In this document: one piece after another, positions 1-6,117 of the stretch
Layout: each line of letters begins with the position of its first letter
Position numbering within the stretch: the stretch's first letter is position 1
From: a virus
Reading direction: 5' to 3' (one strand)
Length of the DNA: 37,106 bases
Virus record (IMG/VR): IMGVR_UViG_3300034198_002086
Coordinates: 1-37,106 of that record
Translations under genes and position numbers: made by a program
Notes under the pieces: model-generated
Databases searched by the model: none
What the model was told of the DNA's origin: nothing
The model's input: the letters and a program-made list of their open reading frames with translations, nothing else

Positions 1-207
1 ATGGGCTATAAAGTCATCGGAATTAATGATCGAGATGCCAAATGGCAACCCCGTAAAGGGCTTGAAGGACCGTTTTGGTTTGTAGGTAGAGTACTATACT
101 ACGATCCTAAAGCAGGTCAGTATTGGGATCCTACCACTGACTTTTATGTTGAACAAGAAGAAATGGATCAACTTCAACAACGTGTCGTAGACATACTAGC
201 GAGGTAA
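1..207 (+). CDS. Small hypothetical phage protein (5' end at window edge)
   Basis: 68 residues from an ATG at the very first base, so the true start may lie outside the window. The protein is soluble, rich in aromatic residues (FWFVGRVLYYDP, then YWDPTTDFYVEQ) and ends in an acidic amphipathic helix (EEMDQLQQRVVDIL). I see no catalytic motif and assign no function. The stop is 2 bases before the next ATG, and its last codons carry the GAGG Shine-Dalgarno for that gene, so the two are probably co-translated. Plus-strand context with small accessory genes fits an early or middle phage region. Confidence 0.7.
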   Translation: MGYKVIGINDRDAKWQPRKGLEGPFWFVGRVLYYDPKAGQYWDPTTDFYVEQEEMDQLQQRVVDILAR

Positions 208-209
208 GA

Positions 210-497
210 ATGAACTACGAATTTATCGGCTGGTGTAAAGAAGACAATCACGATAAGGTCTGGGGTGTAATTAAACTTCGTGAAAACGACAATACAGTAT
301 GTGTATTCTGGGGTCGTCGTGGCAAGAAACTACAGACTAAAGTCAGTAGCGAAACCTATCGTGACATGTATAGATTGATTGACAGCAAGACTCGTAAAGG
401 ATATCAAAAGGTCAGTAAGGAAAAATTAAATGAAGTCTATCCAGAGTTCCAAACAGACCTTGAACAAACGGCATTCTGGGCCACTCTCTCGCTATGA
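210..497 (+). CDS. Stand-alone WGR-like domain protein
   Basis: 95 residues. The centre reads VFWGRRGKKLQTK and later KTRKGYQKV. This matches the WGR-domain pattern: a Trp-Gly-Arg core, a basic strand, a helix, then a K-x-x-K-G-Y element. WGR domains are nucleic-acid or regulatory modules in eukaryotic PARPs and in bacterial MMR-type proteins. Here the domain is essentially the whole protein with no catalytic partner fused. It starts 2 bases after the preceding stop, with GAGG upstream, and overlaps the deaminase gene by ATGA (4 nt), so it is translationally coupled to both. Nucleic-acid binding is inferred from the family only. The assignment rests on motif spacing and is moderately sure. 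Confidence 0.65.
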   Translation: MNYEFIGWCKEDNHDKVWGVIKLRENDNTVCVFWGRRGKKLQTKVSSETYRDMYRLIDSKTRKGYQKVSKEKLNEVYPEFQTDLEQTAFWATLSL

Positions 498-808
498 AAG
501 CCCGGGCTAAACAAAGCCTGACAGCAATCATTTACGATAAGAAGGGTAGAGCACTTAGTATAGGGCAGAATTCTTATATTAAGACCCATCCGTTGCAGGC
601 TCGACATGCCAACAAGGTAGGCATGCCAGATAAACATTACCTTCATGCCGAAGTTCATGCTATTGTAAAATGCCGAGACCTTAGTAAAGCACACAAGATT
701 TTTATTAGTCGTTTTGGTAAAGAAGGACAACCATTGCTGGCAAAACCATGTCCAGTATGCCAAAGTGCAATTCAGGCCGCAGGTATTAAAGTAGTAGAAT
801 ACACTTGA
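494..808 (+). CDS. Zinc-dependent cytidine/deoxycytidylate deaminase-family protein
   Basis: 104 residues. HAEVHAI (His51, Glu53) and PCPVC (Cys86, Cys89) form the zinc-binding and proton-shuttle signature of the CDA/dCMP deaminase fold. Family members hydrolyse the amino group of cytosine nucleotides, free bases or bases in nucleic acid. T4-like phages often encode dCMP deaminase to make dUMP for thymidylate synthesis, and a thyX lies about 6.5 kb downstream. The protein is shorter than T4 Cd (about 190 residues) and lacks an obvious allosteric region, so free dCMP is not assured as substrate. The start overlaps the upstream stop as ATGA. A sigma70-like promoter lies across its stop codon. 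Confidence 0.8.
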   Translation: MKARAKQSLTAIIYDKKGRALSIGQNSYIKTHPLQARHANKVGMPDKHYLHAEVHAIVKCRDLSKAHKIFISRFGKEGQPLLAKPCPVCQSAIQAAGIKVVEYT

Positions 809-833
809 CAATTTATCATAAAGGCGTTACACT
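805..833 (+). promoter_or_regulatory. Possible sigma70-type promoter
   Basis: TTGACA at 805-810 and TACACT at 828-833 with a 17-bp spacer. It overlaps the 3' end of the deaminase gene and abuts the ATG at 834. A transcript starting about 7 bases after the -10 box would begin inside the 834 ORF, so the promoter would serve the gene at 1010 onwards or an internal start. The spacing matches the stronger promoters later in the window, but the -10 box is weaker. Confidence 0.4.
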
Positions 834-1013
834 ATGAATATCGATCAAATAGAACTCCTCATTAAAAATGGTTTCATCTCAATGAGGCAAGAAGAAGCTA
901 GCATTGAATCTCGCATTAAGACTCTCGAAGTTATGGCAGGGATTCTAAAACAAGAAGCAGTAAACCTTAAAAATAATCAAATTGAACAAGTGGAATTAAA
1001 TACGATATCATGA
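834..1013 (+). CDS. Small hypothetical protein, coiled-coil-like
   Basis: 59 residues, too short for routine gene calling. It begins MNIDQIELLIKNGF and ends VELNTIS. It is rich in Glu, Lys, Ile and Leu with heptad-like spacing (EEASIESRIKTLEVM), so probably one long helix. The start has AAAGG about 9 bases upstream. The stop overlaps the next gene's start as ATGA (1010-1013), typical of coupled phage genes. No function is recognisable. The uncertainty is the promoter-like -10 box directly before the ATG. Confidence 0.55.
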   Translation: MNIDQIELLIKNGFISMRQEEASIESRIKTLEVMAGILKQEAVNLKNNQIEQVELNTIS

Positions 1014-1168
1014 AAACAAAGACTCTTTCCTTCATAGTTAAGGCCCCTAAGATACGTGCTCATCAAGCTCTGTTTGATAATACGTTACCTTTCCGCGGCC
1101 GTGTGGAGGAACAGAAGAAAGCGTACAAACGTAAAACTAAACATCCAAAGAAAGATGGCCTTGATTAA
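1010..1168 (+). CDS. Small basic hypothetical protein
   Basis: 52 residues, starting in an ATGA overlap with the preceding ORF and ending 14 bases inside the next gene in another frame. The N-terminus MKTKTLSFIVKAPK is a strand-like segment. The C-terminal third is very basic (QKKAYKRKTKHPKKDG). Small proteins of this composition occur in many phages, with no function I can assign; RNA or DNA binding is a guess from charge only. The unbroken overlap on both sides is the main argument that it is real. Confidence 0.55.
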   Translation: MKTKTLSFIVKAPKIRAHQALFDNTLPFRGRVEEQKKAYKRKTKHPKKDGLD

Positions 1169-1727
1169 TACATACGTAGGACAAAAACATTTACCGGAAG
1201 AATTAGTAACTGCTATCAATCCTGACTATGTAAATGGCCCTTGGATTGCAGGTGGTGCGGCACGATGTTTATATCAAGATGAAACTATCAATGATGTTGA
1301 TATTTGGGTAGCTGATGATTCTCAAGTACTACAATTAATCAATGCGTTTAAAACAATAGGTGCCGTTGAAAGTTTTGTCACTGCCAATGCTGTTAGTTAT
1401 GACTTTTGGAAAGACGATCATAATTGGAAATTACAAATCATTATCAAAAATAAATTTGCATCGTTACAACATGTATACGACTATTTTGATTTTACTTGTT
1501 GTCAAGTTGCTACAAACGGCAAAGGCCGTTTCTATATGGAATCTAACACTAAGCACGATCTAGATGATAGACGACTGCGATTAGCTAACTTTCACGAAGA
1601 TGGATTTCTTGAAAGATGGGCCAAATATACTATGTATGGTTTTGATATGCCGTTTAGTGAATTAAAAACATATCTAAATAAAAAAGAACTTGTATGGAGT
1701 CTCGGAGATGGACGAAGTCTATATTAA
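1155..1727 (+). CDS. Nucleotidyltransferase-fold protein (poly(A)-polymerase/CCA-head-like)
   Basis: 190 residues from the ATG at 1155 (MALINTYVGQ); the frame is open further upstream but that stretch overlaps two small genes and looks non-coding. WIAGGAARCLYQ followed by NDVDIWV matches the Pol-beta-type head motif (GG-x-x-R, then D-x-D). FDFTCCQVA and DLDDRRLRL resemble the DFT and D-L-x-x-R-x-L-R elements of tRNA nucleotidyltransferase heads. Family members transfer NMP to RNA ends, proteins or small molecules. No RNA-binding C-terminal domain is visible, so the acceptor is unknown. It is followed closely by an unknown gene and a gamma-glutamylcyclotransferase-like gene in the same run. 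Confidence 0.7.
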   Translation: MALINTYVGQKHLPEELVTAINPDYVNGPWIAGGAARCLYQDETINDVDIWVADDSQVLQLINAFKTIGAVESFVTANAVSYDFWKDDHNWKLQIIIKNKFASLQHVYDYFDFTCCQVATNGKGRFYMESNTKHDLDDRRLRLANFHEDGFLERWAKYTMYGFDMPFSELKTYLNKKELVWSLGDGRSLY

Positions 1728-2169
1728 AGAAGCAATGCTCATGAGTTCTATCAGTAGGTATCCTATTGCCTTAGATGATACATGGGCAGTATGGAATAAC
1801 TTAGTCATTACTAAACGTATGGCTTTGGCATTCCTTACTAAATTAAATGCCGGGCCATTGCCAAGACATTTGCAAGAAGTTCTATATGCTGACTATAGTA
1901 AAAAAATAACCAGCCTACCTAAGGATTATCAAGAACCCTTGCGTCAAAAAGGTTCTTACTGGAATTTCCACACTCGTCAGCGAGTTCTTCGAGACACAGA
2001 AGAAACAGAATATGAATGGTTTTCTAGATTGTACGGTCGGTTGTATAGTTCATTATCTGAACGTACAACAGGTGTAGACTTTTCACAAAACGATGTATCT
2101 ACTAATGTAGTAGCATTAGATCCTGATTATAAAAAACAGGCTATGGAAAGATTATTTTTAAATGAGTAA
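1708..2169 (+). CDS. Hypothetical protein
   Basis: About 153 residues. Candidate starts are ATG 1708 (MDEVYIKEAM), preceded directly by GGAG and overlapping the upstream gene by 20 nt, and ATG 1735, which follows the upstream stop by 7 nt; neither has an ideal Shine-Dalgarno. The protein looks helical, with many Tyr, Arg and Trp (DDTWAVWNNL, YEWFSRLYGRLYSSL). I recognise no family. It overlaps the next gene by 8 nt, so coupling with the nucleotidyltransferase-like and GGCT-like genes is likely. Confidence 0.65.
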   Translation: MDEVYIKEAMLMSSISRYPIALDDTWAVWNNLVITKRMALAFLTKLNAGPLPRHLQEVLYADYSKKITSLPKDYQEPLRQKGSYWNFHTRQRVLRDTEETEYEWFSRLYGRLYSSLSERTTGVDFSQNDVSTNVVALDPDYKKQAMERLFLNE

Positions 2170-2611
2170 ACAATACTATTATTTTTCCTACGGCATGAAC
2201 ACTAATTTAGATGGGATGAAAGATCGCTGTCCAACTGCAACAAATCTTGGGGCGGCTATCTTGCCTAATCATTATTTTCGATTTGCTATTCATGCTGATG
2301 TAGTATCACGTAAGTTTTCAGAGGTCGACGGTGTGTTATGGGCAATAACACAAGAAGACCTAGACAGTTTAGATCGTTTAGAAGGCTATCCAGTTTACTA
2401 TGATCGAAAGATAGTGAAAGTAAAACATAACGGACGCACCGTTAGAGCTATCACTTACTTTATGCAACCGGGATATGAAGACAATGAGCCTGCACAATAC
2501 TATTTGGATTGTGTAACAAAAGGCTACGCAGAAAATGATGTTCCTCTAGGGCAAATTTTTGAAGCCCTGCAGGACAAAAGTGTGGCACAAAAACAACACT
2601 TTTTTGGATAA
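2162..2611 (+). CDS. Gamma-glutamylcyclotransferase-like (AIG2/GGCT fold) protein
   Basis: 149 residues. FSYGMNTN at 8-15 is the family's nucleotide-loop-like Y-G-x-N motif. SLDRLEGYPVYYDR places Glu73 in the position of the catalytic acid of GGCT enzymes. Family members release 5-oxoproline from gamma-glutamyl amines or peptides; related forms act on glutathione or on gamma-glutamylated amines. Myoviruses often carry such genes, with undetermined substrates. It overlaps the previous gene by 8 nt and is the last gene before a 210-nt regulatory gap, so it probably ends this unit. Confidence 0.8.
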   Translation: MSKQYYYFSYGMNTNLDGMKDRCPTATNLGAAILPNHYFRFAIHADVVSRKFSEVDGVLWAITQEDLDSLDRLEGYPVYYDRKIVKVKHNGRTVRAITYFMQPGYEDNEPAQYYLDCVTKGYAENDVPLGQIFEALQDKSVAQKQHFFG

Positions 2612-2629
2612 AATTATGGTAAAAAACGG

Positions 2630-2658
2630 TTGACCAATAATTCGTTTTTTGCTATACT
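2630..2658 (+). promoter_or_regulatory. Sigma70-type promoter P1
   Basis: TTGACC at 2630-2635 and TATACT at 2653-2658 with a 17-bp spacer, just after the stop of the GGCT-like gene. It would make a long leader (about 155 nt) upstream of the 76-residue gene at 2822 and run through a second promoter. Confidence 0.7.
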
Positions 2659-2714
2659 TATGGAATAGTGATACAAAAGATCCTTTTAAAAACACCACAA
2701 ATAGTTTGTACAGT

Positions 2715-2734
2715 TTGTTCAAAATTGTTCAAAA
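2715..2734 (+). repeat. Tandem 10-bp direct repeat upstream of P2
   Basis: TTGTTCAAAA occurs twice head-to-tail (2715-2724, 2725-2734), with a degenerate copy (TTGTACAG) before it at 2706. The array ends 5 bp before the -35 box of P2, and the 10-bp period places each copy on the same DNA face. This fits an activator or repressor site or an UP-like element; the protein that would bind is unknown. Confidence 0.55.
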
Positions 2735-2739
2735 AGTGG

Positions 2740-2768
2740 TTGACAAATAAATGGATTGACTGTAACAT
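2740..2768 (+). promoter_or_regulatory. Sigma70-type promoter P2
   Basis: TTGACA at 2740-2745 and TAACAT at 2763-2768 with a 17-bp spacer. The -10 box is imperfect, consistent with a need for help from the tandem repeat just upstream. The predicted transcript begins near 2775, right at a small hairpin, and reads into the 76-residue gene. Confidence 0.6.
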
Positions 2769-2775
2769 TATGGTT

Positions 2776-2792
2776 ACTAGCAAGGTGCTAGT
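2776..2792 (+). other. 5' leader stem-loop
   Basis: ACTAGCA / AGG / TGCTAGT forms a 7-bp perfect stem with a 3-nt loop exactly where the P2 transcript would start. A 5'-terminal hairpin can stabilise phage mRNA; that role is inferred. Confidence 0.4.
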
Positions 2793-2821
2793 TGTTCATT
2801 AACTTGTATCAGGAGATACTT

Positions 2822-3052
2822 ATGTCAAACAAGACTTTTACTTTCGTTGGTTCATCTGCCCTTAAAGGCAAAACAAAGGTTCGTTATACTAACGACCAGA
2901 CTCGTGTGAAGATTCTTATTAAGAACGGTCACACTAATGTAGACTTCATTGAGTTGCCCCGTGCAATGACTAAGGCTGAGATTGTCGCTGAAGGCTATCT
3001 TGCTAAGGTGTTGCCGGAAGGTACCGACCTTTCCAAGGTTGCTGAAGCCTAA
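2822..3052 (+). CDS. Small, probably highly expressed phage protein
   Basis: 76 residues from ATG 2822, with AGGAG 7 bases upstream. Longer in-frame starts lie in the leader and lack a ribosome site. Beginning MSNKTFTFVGSSALKGKTKV and containing IKNGHTNVDFIELPRAMTKAE, it resembles small uncharacterised proteins of aquatic myoviruses, recalled rather than searched. The predicted secondary structure is a compact beta sheet with a C-terminal helix. It is monocistronic, with two promoters, a tandem repeat and a leader hairpin upstream and a strong terminator 2 bases after the stop. That arrangement argues for abundant, regulated expression. No function is assigned. Confidence 0.8.
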   Translation: MSNKTFTFVGSSALKGKTKVRYTNDQTRVKILIKNGHTNVDFIELPRAMTKAEIVAEGYLAKVLPEGTDLSKVAEA

Positions 3053-3053
3053 T

Positions 3054-3078
3054 AAAAGGGGGGCTTGGCCCCCCTTTT
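3054..3078 (+). terminator. Intrinsic terminator
   Basis: AAAAGGGGGG, loop CTTGG, CCCCCCTTTT: a GC-rich stem flanked by an A tract and a T tract, starting right after the stop of the 76-residue gene. Because both tracts are present it could act in both directions. It separates this unit from the promoter at 3083. Confidence 0.9.
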
Positions 3079-3082
3079 GTCA

Positions 3083-3111
3083 TTGACAAATAAATCAATT
3101 GACGTTATAAT
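3083..3111 (+). promoter_or_regulatory. Consensus sigma70-type promoter P3
   Basis: TTGACA at 3083-3088 and TATAAT at 3106-3111, spacer 17 bp: a perfect consensus match. Eight bases after the -10 box the leader reads AGCAACAA, the same as in promoter P4. It drives the MoxR-like ATPase gene. Confidence 0.9.
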
Positions 3112-3145
3112 TAAGACTTAGCAACAATATTTAGGAGAGCGCAAA

Positions 3146-4249
3146 ATGGCACGTAAACAATCGGATGTAACTGACGCCCGTACAGTTAAAATTAGCGAGG
3201 CAAAGTTTATTATCCGCAAGGCACTTTCAAAAGGTCGCCCTGTGATGATCTGGGGTCCTCCCGGAATCGGCAAGTCAGATCTTATCGCTGAACTTGCACT
3301 TGAAGATAATCGTCCGGTAACAGACGTGCGTCTTAACTTGTGGGAACCTACAGACATTAAAGGTATCCCATATTACAATTCTGCTGAGAACACTATGAAG
3401 TGGGCTCCACCTGCAGAACTTCCTACTAACGAAGATGCCACTGACGTCTTATTCTTAGACGAATTGGTAAGTGCGGCGCCTGCTGTACAGGCCGCGGCAT
3501 ATCAACTTGTACTTAACCGTAAGGTTGGTACTTATAAATTGCCTAAGGGTGTTGGCATCGTTGCCGCTGGTAACCGAATGTCAGACAAGGGTGTTACATA
3601 TCGTATGCCTAGTCCGCTAGCAAATCGTTTCGTTCACTTGGAACTACGTGTGGACTTTGAAGATTGGCAAAAATGGGCTTTGAAGAATCGTATCCACAGT
3701 GACGTGGTTGGTTACTTGTCTTTTGCTAAAAATGACTTGTACAATTTTGATCCTACACAACATGACCGTTCGTTTGCTACACCTCGTTCTTGGGCGTTTG
3801 TTAGCGACTTGCTAGAAGATGGAATGAGAGAGTCTACACAGACTGATATTGTTTCCGGTTGCGTTGGCGAAGGACTTGCTATTAAGTTTATGGCACATCG
3901 TAAGATTGCTAGTAAACTGCCTAACCCTTCAGACATCCTTAAGGGCAAAGTAACTAAGTTGGACATCAAAGAAGTGTCCGCTATGTACTCTTTGACTACT
4001 TCATTGTGCTATGAGTTGAAAGACGCATACGACAATGCTAAGAAGGATGGTAAGTTGGATGTGTGGCATCCAATGTGCGAATACTTCATCCAGTATATGA
4101 TGGAGAACTTTGAACCTGAAATGGTTATTATGGGTGCCCATACAGCATTGAAGAGCTATGCACTACCGTTTGAGCACAAGAAACTTAAGAACTTCCCAGA
4201 GTTCTTTAAGAAGTATGCTCACCTTGTTATCGATATTGACAATAAGTAA
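3146..4249 (+). CDS. MoxR-type AAA+ ATPase
   Basis: 367 residues; start fixed by AGGAG 8 bases upstream. Walker A GPPGIGKS at 37-44, Walker B VLFLDE at 101-106, sensor-1 AAGN at 140-143 and an arginine-finger-like ANRF at 159-162. WEPTDIKGIP and AAAYQLVLNRKVG match the MoxR subgroup that is commonly paired with VWA-domain proteins. MoxR ATPases act as hexameric chaperones in maturation or metal-cofactor insertion of partner complexes, usually with a VWA protein encoded beside them, as here. The C-terminal half (about 190-367) is helical and specific to this subgroup. It sits alone between its own promoter and terminator. The client in the phage cycle is unknown. Confidence 0.9.
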   Translation: MARKQSDVTDARTVKISEAKFIIRKALSKGRPVMIWGPPGIGKSDLIAELALEDNRPVTDVRLNLWEPTDIKGIPYYNSAENTMKWAPPAELPTNEDATDVLFLDELVSAAPAVQAAAYQLVLNRKVGTYKLPKGVGIVAAGNRMSDKGVTYRMPSPLANRFVHLELRVDFEDWQKWALKNRIHSDVVGYLSFAKNDLYNFDPTQHDRSFATPRSWAFVSDLLEDGMRESTQTDIVSGCVGEGLAIKFMAHRKIASKLPNPSDILKGKVTKLDIKEVSAMYSLTTSLCYELKDAYDNAKKDGKLDVWHPMCEYFIQYMMENFEPEMVIMGAHTALKSYALPFEHKKLKNFPEFFKKYAHLVIDIDNK

Positions 4250-4260
4250 GATTGCGCTCC

Positions 4261-4302
4261 CCGGAGAGTGTGTGGACTTAGTTTGCTACTCTCCGGCTTT
4301 TA
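4261..4302 (+). terminator. Intrinsic terminator
   Basis: CCGGAGAGT (4261-4269) pairs perfectly with ACTCTCCGG (4288-4296) across an 18-nt loop, followed by CTTTTAT. It lies 11 bases after the AAA+ stop and ends just before promoter P4, so the ATPase and VWA genes are separate transcripts. Confidence 0.8.
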
Positions 4303-4304
4303 TA

Positions 4305-4333
4305 TTGACAAATAATAAAAAAGAACGTATAAT
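4305..4333 (+). promoter_or_regulatory. Consensus sigma70-type promoter P4
   Basis: TTGACA at 4305-4310 and TATAAT at 4328-4333, spacer 17 bp. AGCAACAA begins 8 bases after the -10 box, as in P3, and the Shine-Dalgarno stretch is also alike, so P3 and P4 look like copies of one promoter-leader cassette. Confidence 0.9.
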
Positions 4334-4367
4334 ATACATACAGCAACAAATTTTGGAGTGAGCACAA

Positions 4368-5606
4368 ATGACTACAGCAACACCTACAATAGAACGCGAA
4401 GAATACATTGCACCATTAGACAATGTAAAATTCGCAAAAGCAAAAGACCGTGTAACTAAAGTTCGAGTCCGATTGCTACTTCAACATCCTTTCTTTGGTA
4501 ACCTGGCAACTCGTCTTAAGATTGTAGATGCCACTGACAGAATCCCAACAGCCGCAGTAGATGGACGCAACATGTTCATCAATGTCAACTTCGTTGCTAA
4601 ACTTAACGATGATGAATTGATGTTCCTTATTGCTCACGAAGTGATGCATTGTGTATTTGAACACATGATTCGTCGAGGCGAGCGTCAACCGCAAGTGTGG
4701 AATATGGCAGGTGACTTTGTTATTAACTATCTGCTAGACCGAGAACGCATTGGCCAAGTTATCCGTCAAGTAGACATTTGTCTGGACTCTAAATACAAAG
4801 ACATGACTACAGAAGAAGTATACGATTCTTTAATGAAGAATGCTGTTACTATCAAAATGCCTTTGGATGTACACTTGGATATGACAGGTGATGGTGAAGA
4901 AGGCGAGGGCGAAGAAGGTCACGGTCTTGGTAAGAAACTTACTGACGAAGAACGTAAAGCCCTGCAAGACGAAATTAAAAATGCAGTATTGCAAAGTGCT
5001 CAAGCCGCAGGTGCAGGTAAAACCCCTGCCGCAGTAGCTCGTTTAATTAAACAGTTCACTCAACCAAAAATGAACTGGAAGGACCTGTTGCGTATTCAAC
5101 TTGAGAGCTTGCTTAAAAACGATTATTCTTTTACTCGTCCTTCACGCAAGGCGTGGCATACTGGTGCAGTACTTCCTGGTATGACTCCTGCGGAAGAAGT
5201 AGACTTGTGCGTAGCAATTGATACTTCAGGTAGTATTAGTGAAGATATGGTAACTGACTTCCTTACTGAAGTCAAAGGTATCATGGATAATTATGACAGC
5301 TGGAAAATCAAAATTTGGTGTTTTGATACCGAAGTGTGTGCAGTTGAAGACTTTGACAGCGATAATGGGTCATATGATATTATGGATTATGAGCCTGGTG
5401 GTGGTGGCGGAACTGACTTCGAAGCCAATTGGGAATTTATGAAACGTGAAGACATTACTCCAAAACAATTGGTAGTGTTTACTGACGGTTACCCATGTGG
5501 TAGCTGGGGTGATGAGAACTACTGTGATACCCTTTGGGTTATTAATTCTGGCAAGGACATTGAGGCACCGTTCGGAGTAACTGCCTACTATGACCACAAA
5601 CACTAA
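4368..5606 (+). CDS. Putative metallopeptidase fused to VWA-like domain (DUF2201-type)
   Basis: 412 residues. The N-terminal half carries AHEVMH (HExxH at 90-94) and a downstream Asp (MAGD, 115), a zincin-like metal site. An acidic Gly-rich linker (about 173-190) and a helical stretch follow. The C-terminal half is a von Willebrand A fold with a MIDAS site: DTSGS 285-289, GGTD 347-350 and FTDG 371-374. This architecture is the usual partner of the MoxR ATPase encoded just upstream. Together they probably form a chaperone or remodelling machine; that is family knowledge, not shown here. It has its own promoter, and its stop overlaps the next ATG as TAATG. Confidence 0.87.
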   Translation: MTTATPTIEREEYIAPLDNVKFAKAKDRVTKVRVRLLLQHPFFGNLATRLKIVDATDRIPTAAVDGRNMFINVNFVAKLNDDELMFLIAHEVMHCVFEHMIRRGERQPQVWNMAGDFVINYLLDRERIGQVIRQVDICLDSKYKDMTTEEVYDSLMKNAVTIKMPLDVHLDMTGDGEEGEGEEGHGLGKKLTDEERKALQDEIKNAVLQSAQAAGAGKTPAAVARLIKQFTQPKMNWKDLLRIQLESLLKNDYSFTRPSRKAWHTGAVLPGMTPAEEVDLCVAIDTSGSISEDMVTDFLTEVKGIMDNYDSWKIKIWCFDTEVCAVEDFDSDNGSYDIMDYEPGGGGGTDFEANWEFMKREDITPKQLVVFTDGYPCGSWGDENYCDTLWVINSGKDIEAPFGVTAYYDHKH

Positions 5607-5821
5607 TGTTTAGATATGAGATTCCCATTTCGGAATCATCAGAAGTAGACAATATAAGTTGGATAGTCAAAGACTACCTGGCCCTGAATGCCACAGGGCC
5701 ATTTCGTATTTCTGAAGGTCAATCGAGTGTGCAGATCGAACTAGAATCAGCAGAGGATTCTTTTTTGTTTGAATTGAGTGCATGGTCAGATAAGATACAG
5801 AAAATTAATGTGGCTAAATAA
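5606..5821 (+). CDS. Small hypothetical protein coupled to the VWA gene
   Basis: 71 residues, starting in a TAATG overlap with the VWA gene stop, so it is translated by re-initiation. It is acidic, with an alternating strand pattern (FRYEIPISESSEVDNISW; SVQIELESAEDSFLFEL). No family is recognised. Its coupling suggests a role with the MoxR-VWA pair, an inference from position only. Confidence 0.65.
   Translation: MFRYEIPISESSEVDNISWIVKDYLALNATGPFRISEGQSSVQIELESAEDSFLFELSAWSDKIQKINVAK
5814..5820 (+). promoter_or_regulatory. Possible late-type promoter element
   Basis: CTAAATA overlaps the stop of the preceding gene, about 39 nt upstream of the ATG at 5859. It matches the TAAATA core of T4-like late promoters and could let the following genes be expressed late. 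A 7-base AT-rich motif alone is weak evidence. Confidence 0.25.
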
Positions 5822-5858
5822 AACTACATTAAATTATGTTTTAATAGGAGAACTAAAC

Positions 5859-6107
5859 ATGGAACTAAATGTTCAAGACTTACAATTAGCCGCTAGCGTA
5901 ATTGATTTGGCTACACAACGTGGCGCATTCAAAGGCAGTGAAGCTAAAGCCGTTGGTACTATCTATGAAAAGATTACCACCTTTATCCAATCTGTTGCTG
6001 AAGCACAGGCTAAGCAAAAAGAAGAAGCAGATAAAGCCGCGGCTGATCAAGCTCAATCTACAGCGCCAGCTGAAGGTGAAGCACCAGCAGAGCCAACTGC
6101 CGAATAA
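5859..6107 (+). CDS. Small Ala/Glu-rich hypothetical protein
   Basis: 82 residues from ATG 5859, with AGGAG 8 bases upstream. The first half (MELNVQDLQLAASVIDLATQ and onward) is a structured helical region. The second half is a low-complexity helix and an Ala/Pro/Glu tail (EGEAPAEPTAE). Small proteins of this layout sit in the same neighbourhood in other T4-like aquatic phages, as far as I recall. Function unknown. The next gene starts 10 bases after the stop with its own AGGAG. Confidence 0.75.
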   Translation: MELNVQDLQLAASVIDLATQRGAFKGSEAKAVGTIYEKITTFIQSVAEAQAKQKEEADKAAADQAQSTAPAEGEAPAEPTAE

Positions 6108-6117
6108 GGAGATTATA

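Noticed and set aside
437-811. Open frame on the minus strand
   Set aside because: It lies opposite the WGR-like and deaminase genes, has no ribosome site and reads as Cys/Phe-rich non-protein-like sequence; the plus-strand genes have clear motifs.
1056-1154. Upstream extension of the nucleotidyltransferase-like gene
   Set aside because: The residues do not resemble the family and overlap a better small ORF (1010-1168); ATG 1155 fits the domain boundary.
2612-2821. Origin of replication (AT-rich gap with short repeats)
   Set aside because: The repeats are only two perfect copies placed exactly upstream of a promoter, which explains them better.
5902-6117. Long upstream extension of the 6118 gene
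   Set aside because: It overlaps the 82-residue gene in another frame, is a low-complexity Lys/Leu stretch, and the AGGAG-ATG at 6118 is clearly the start.
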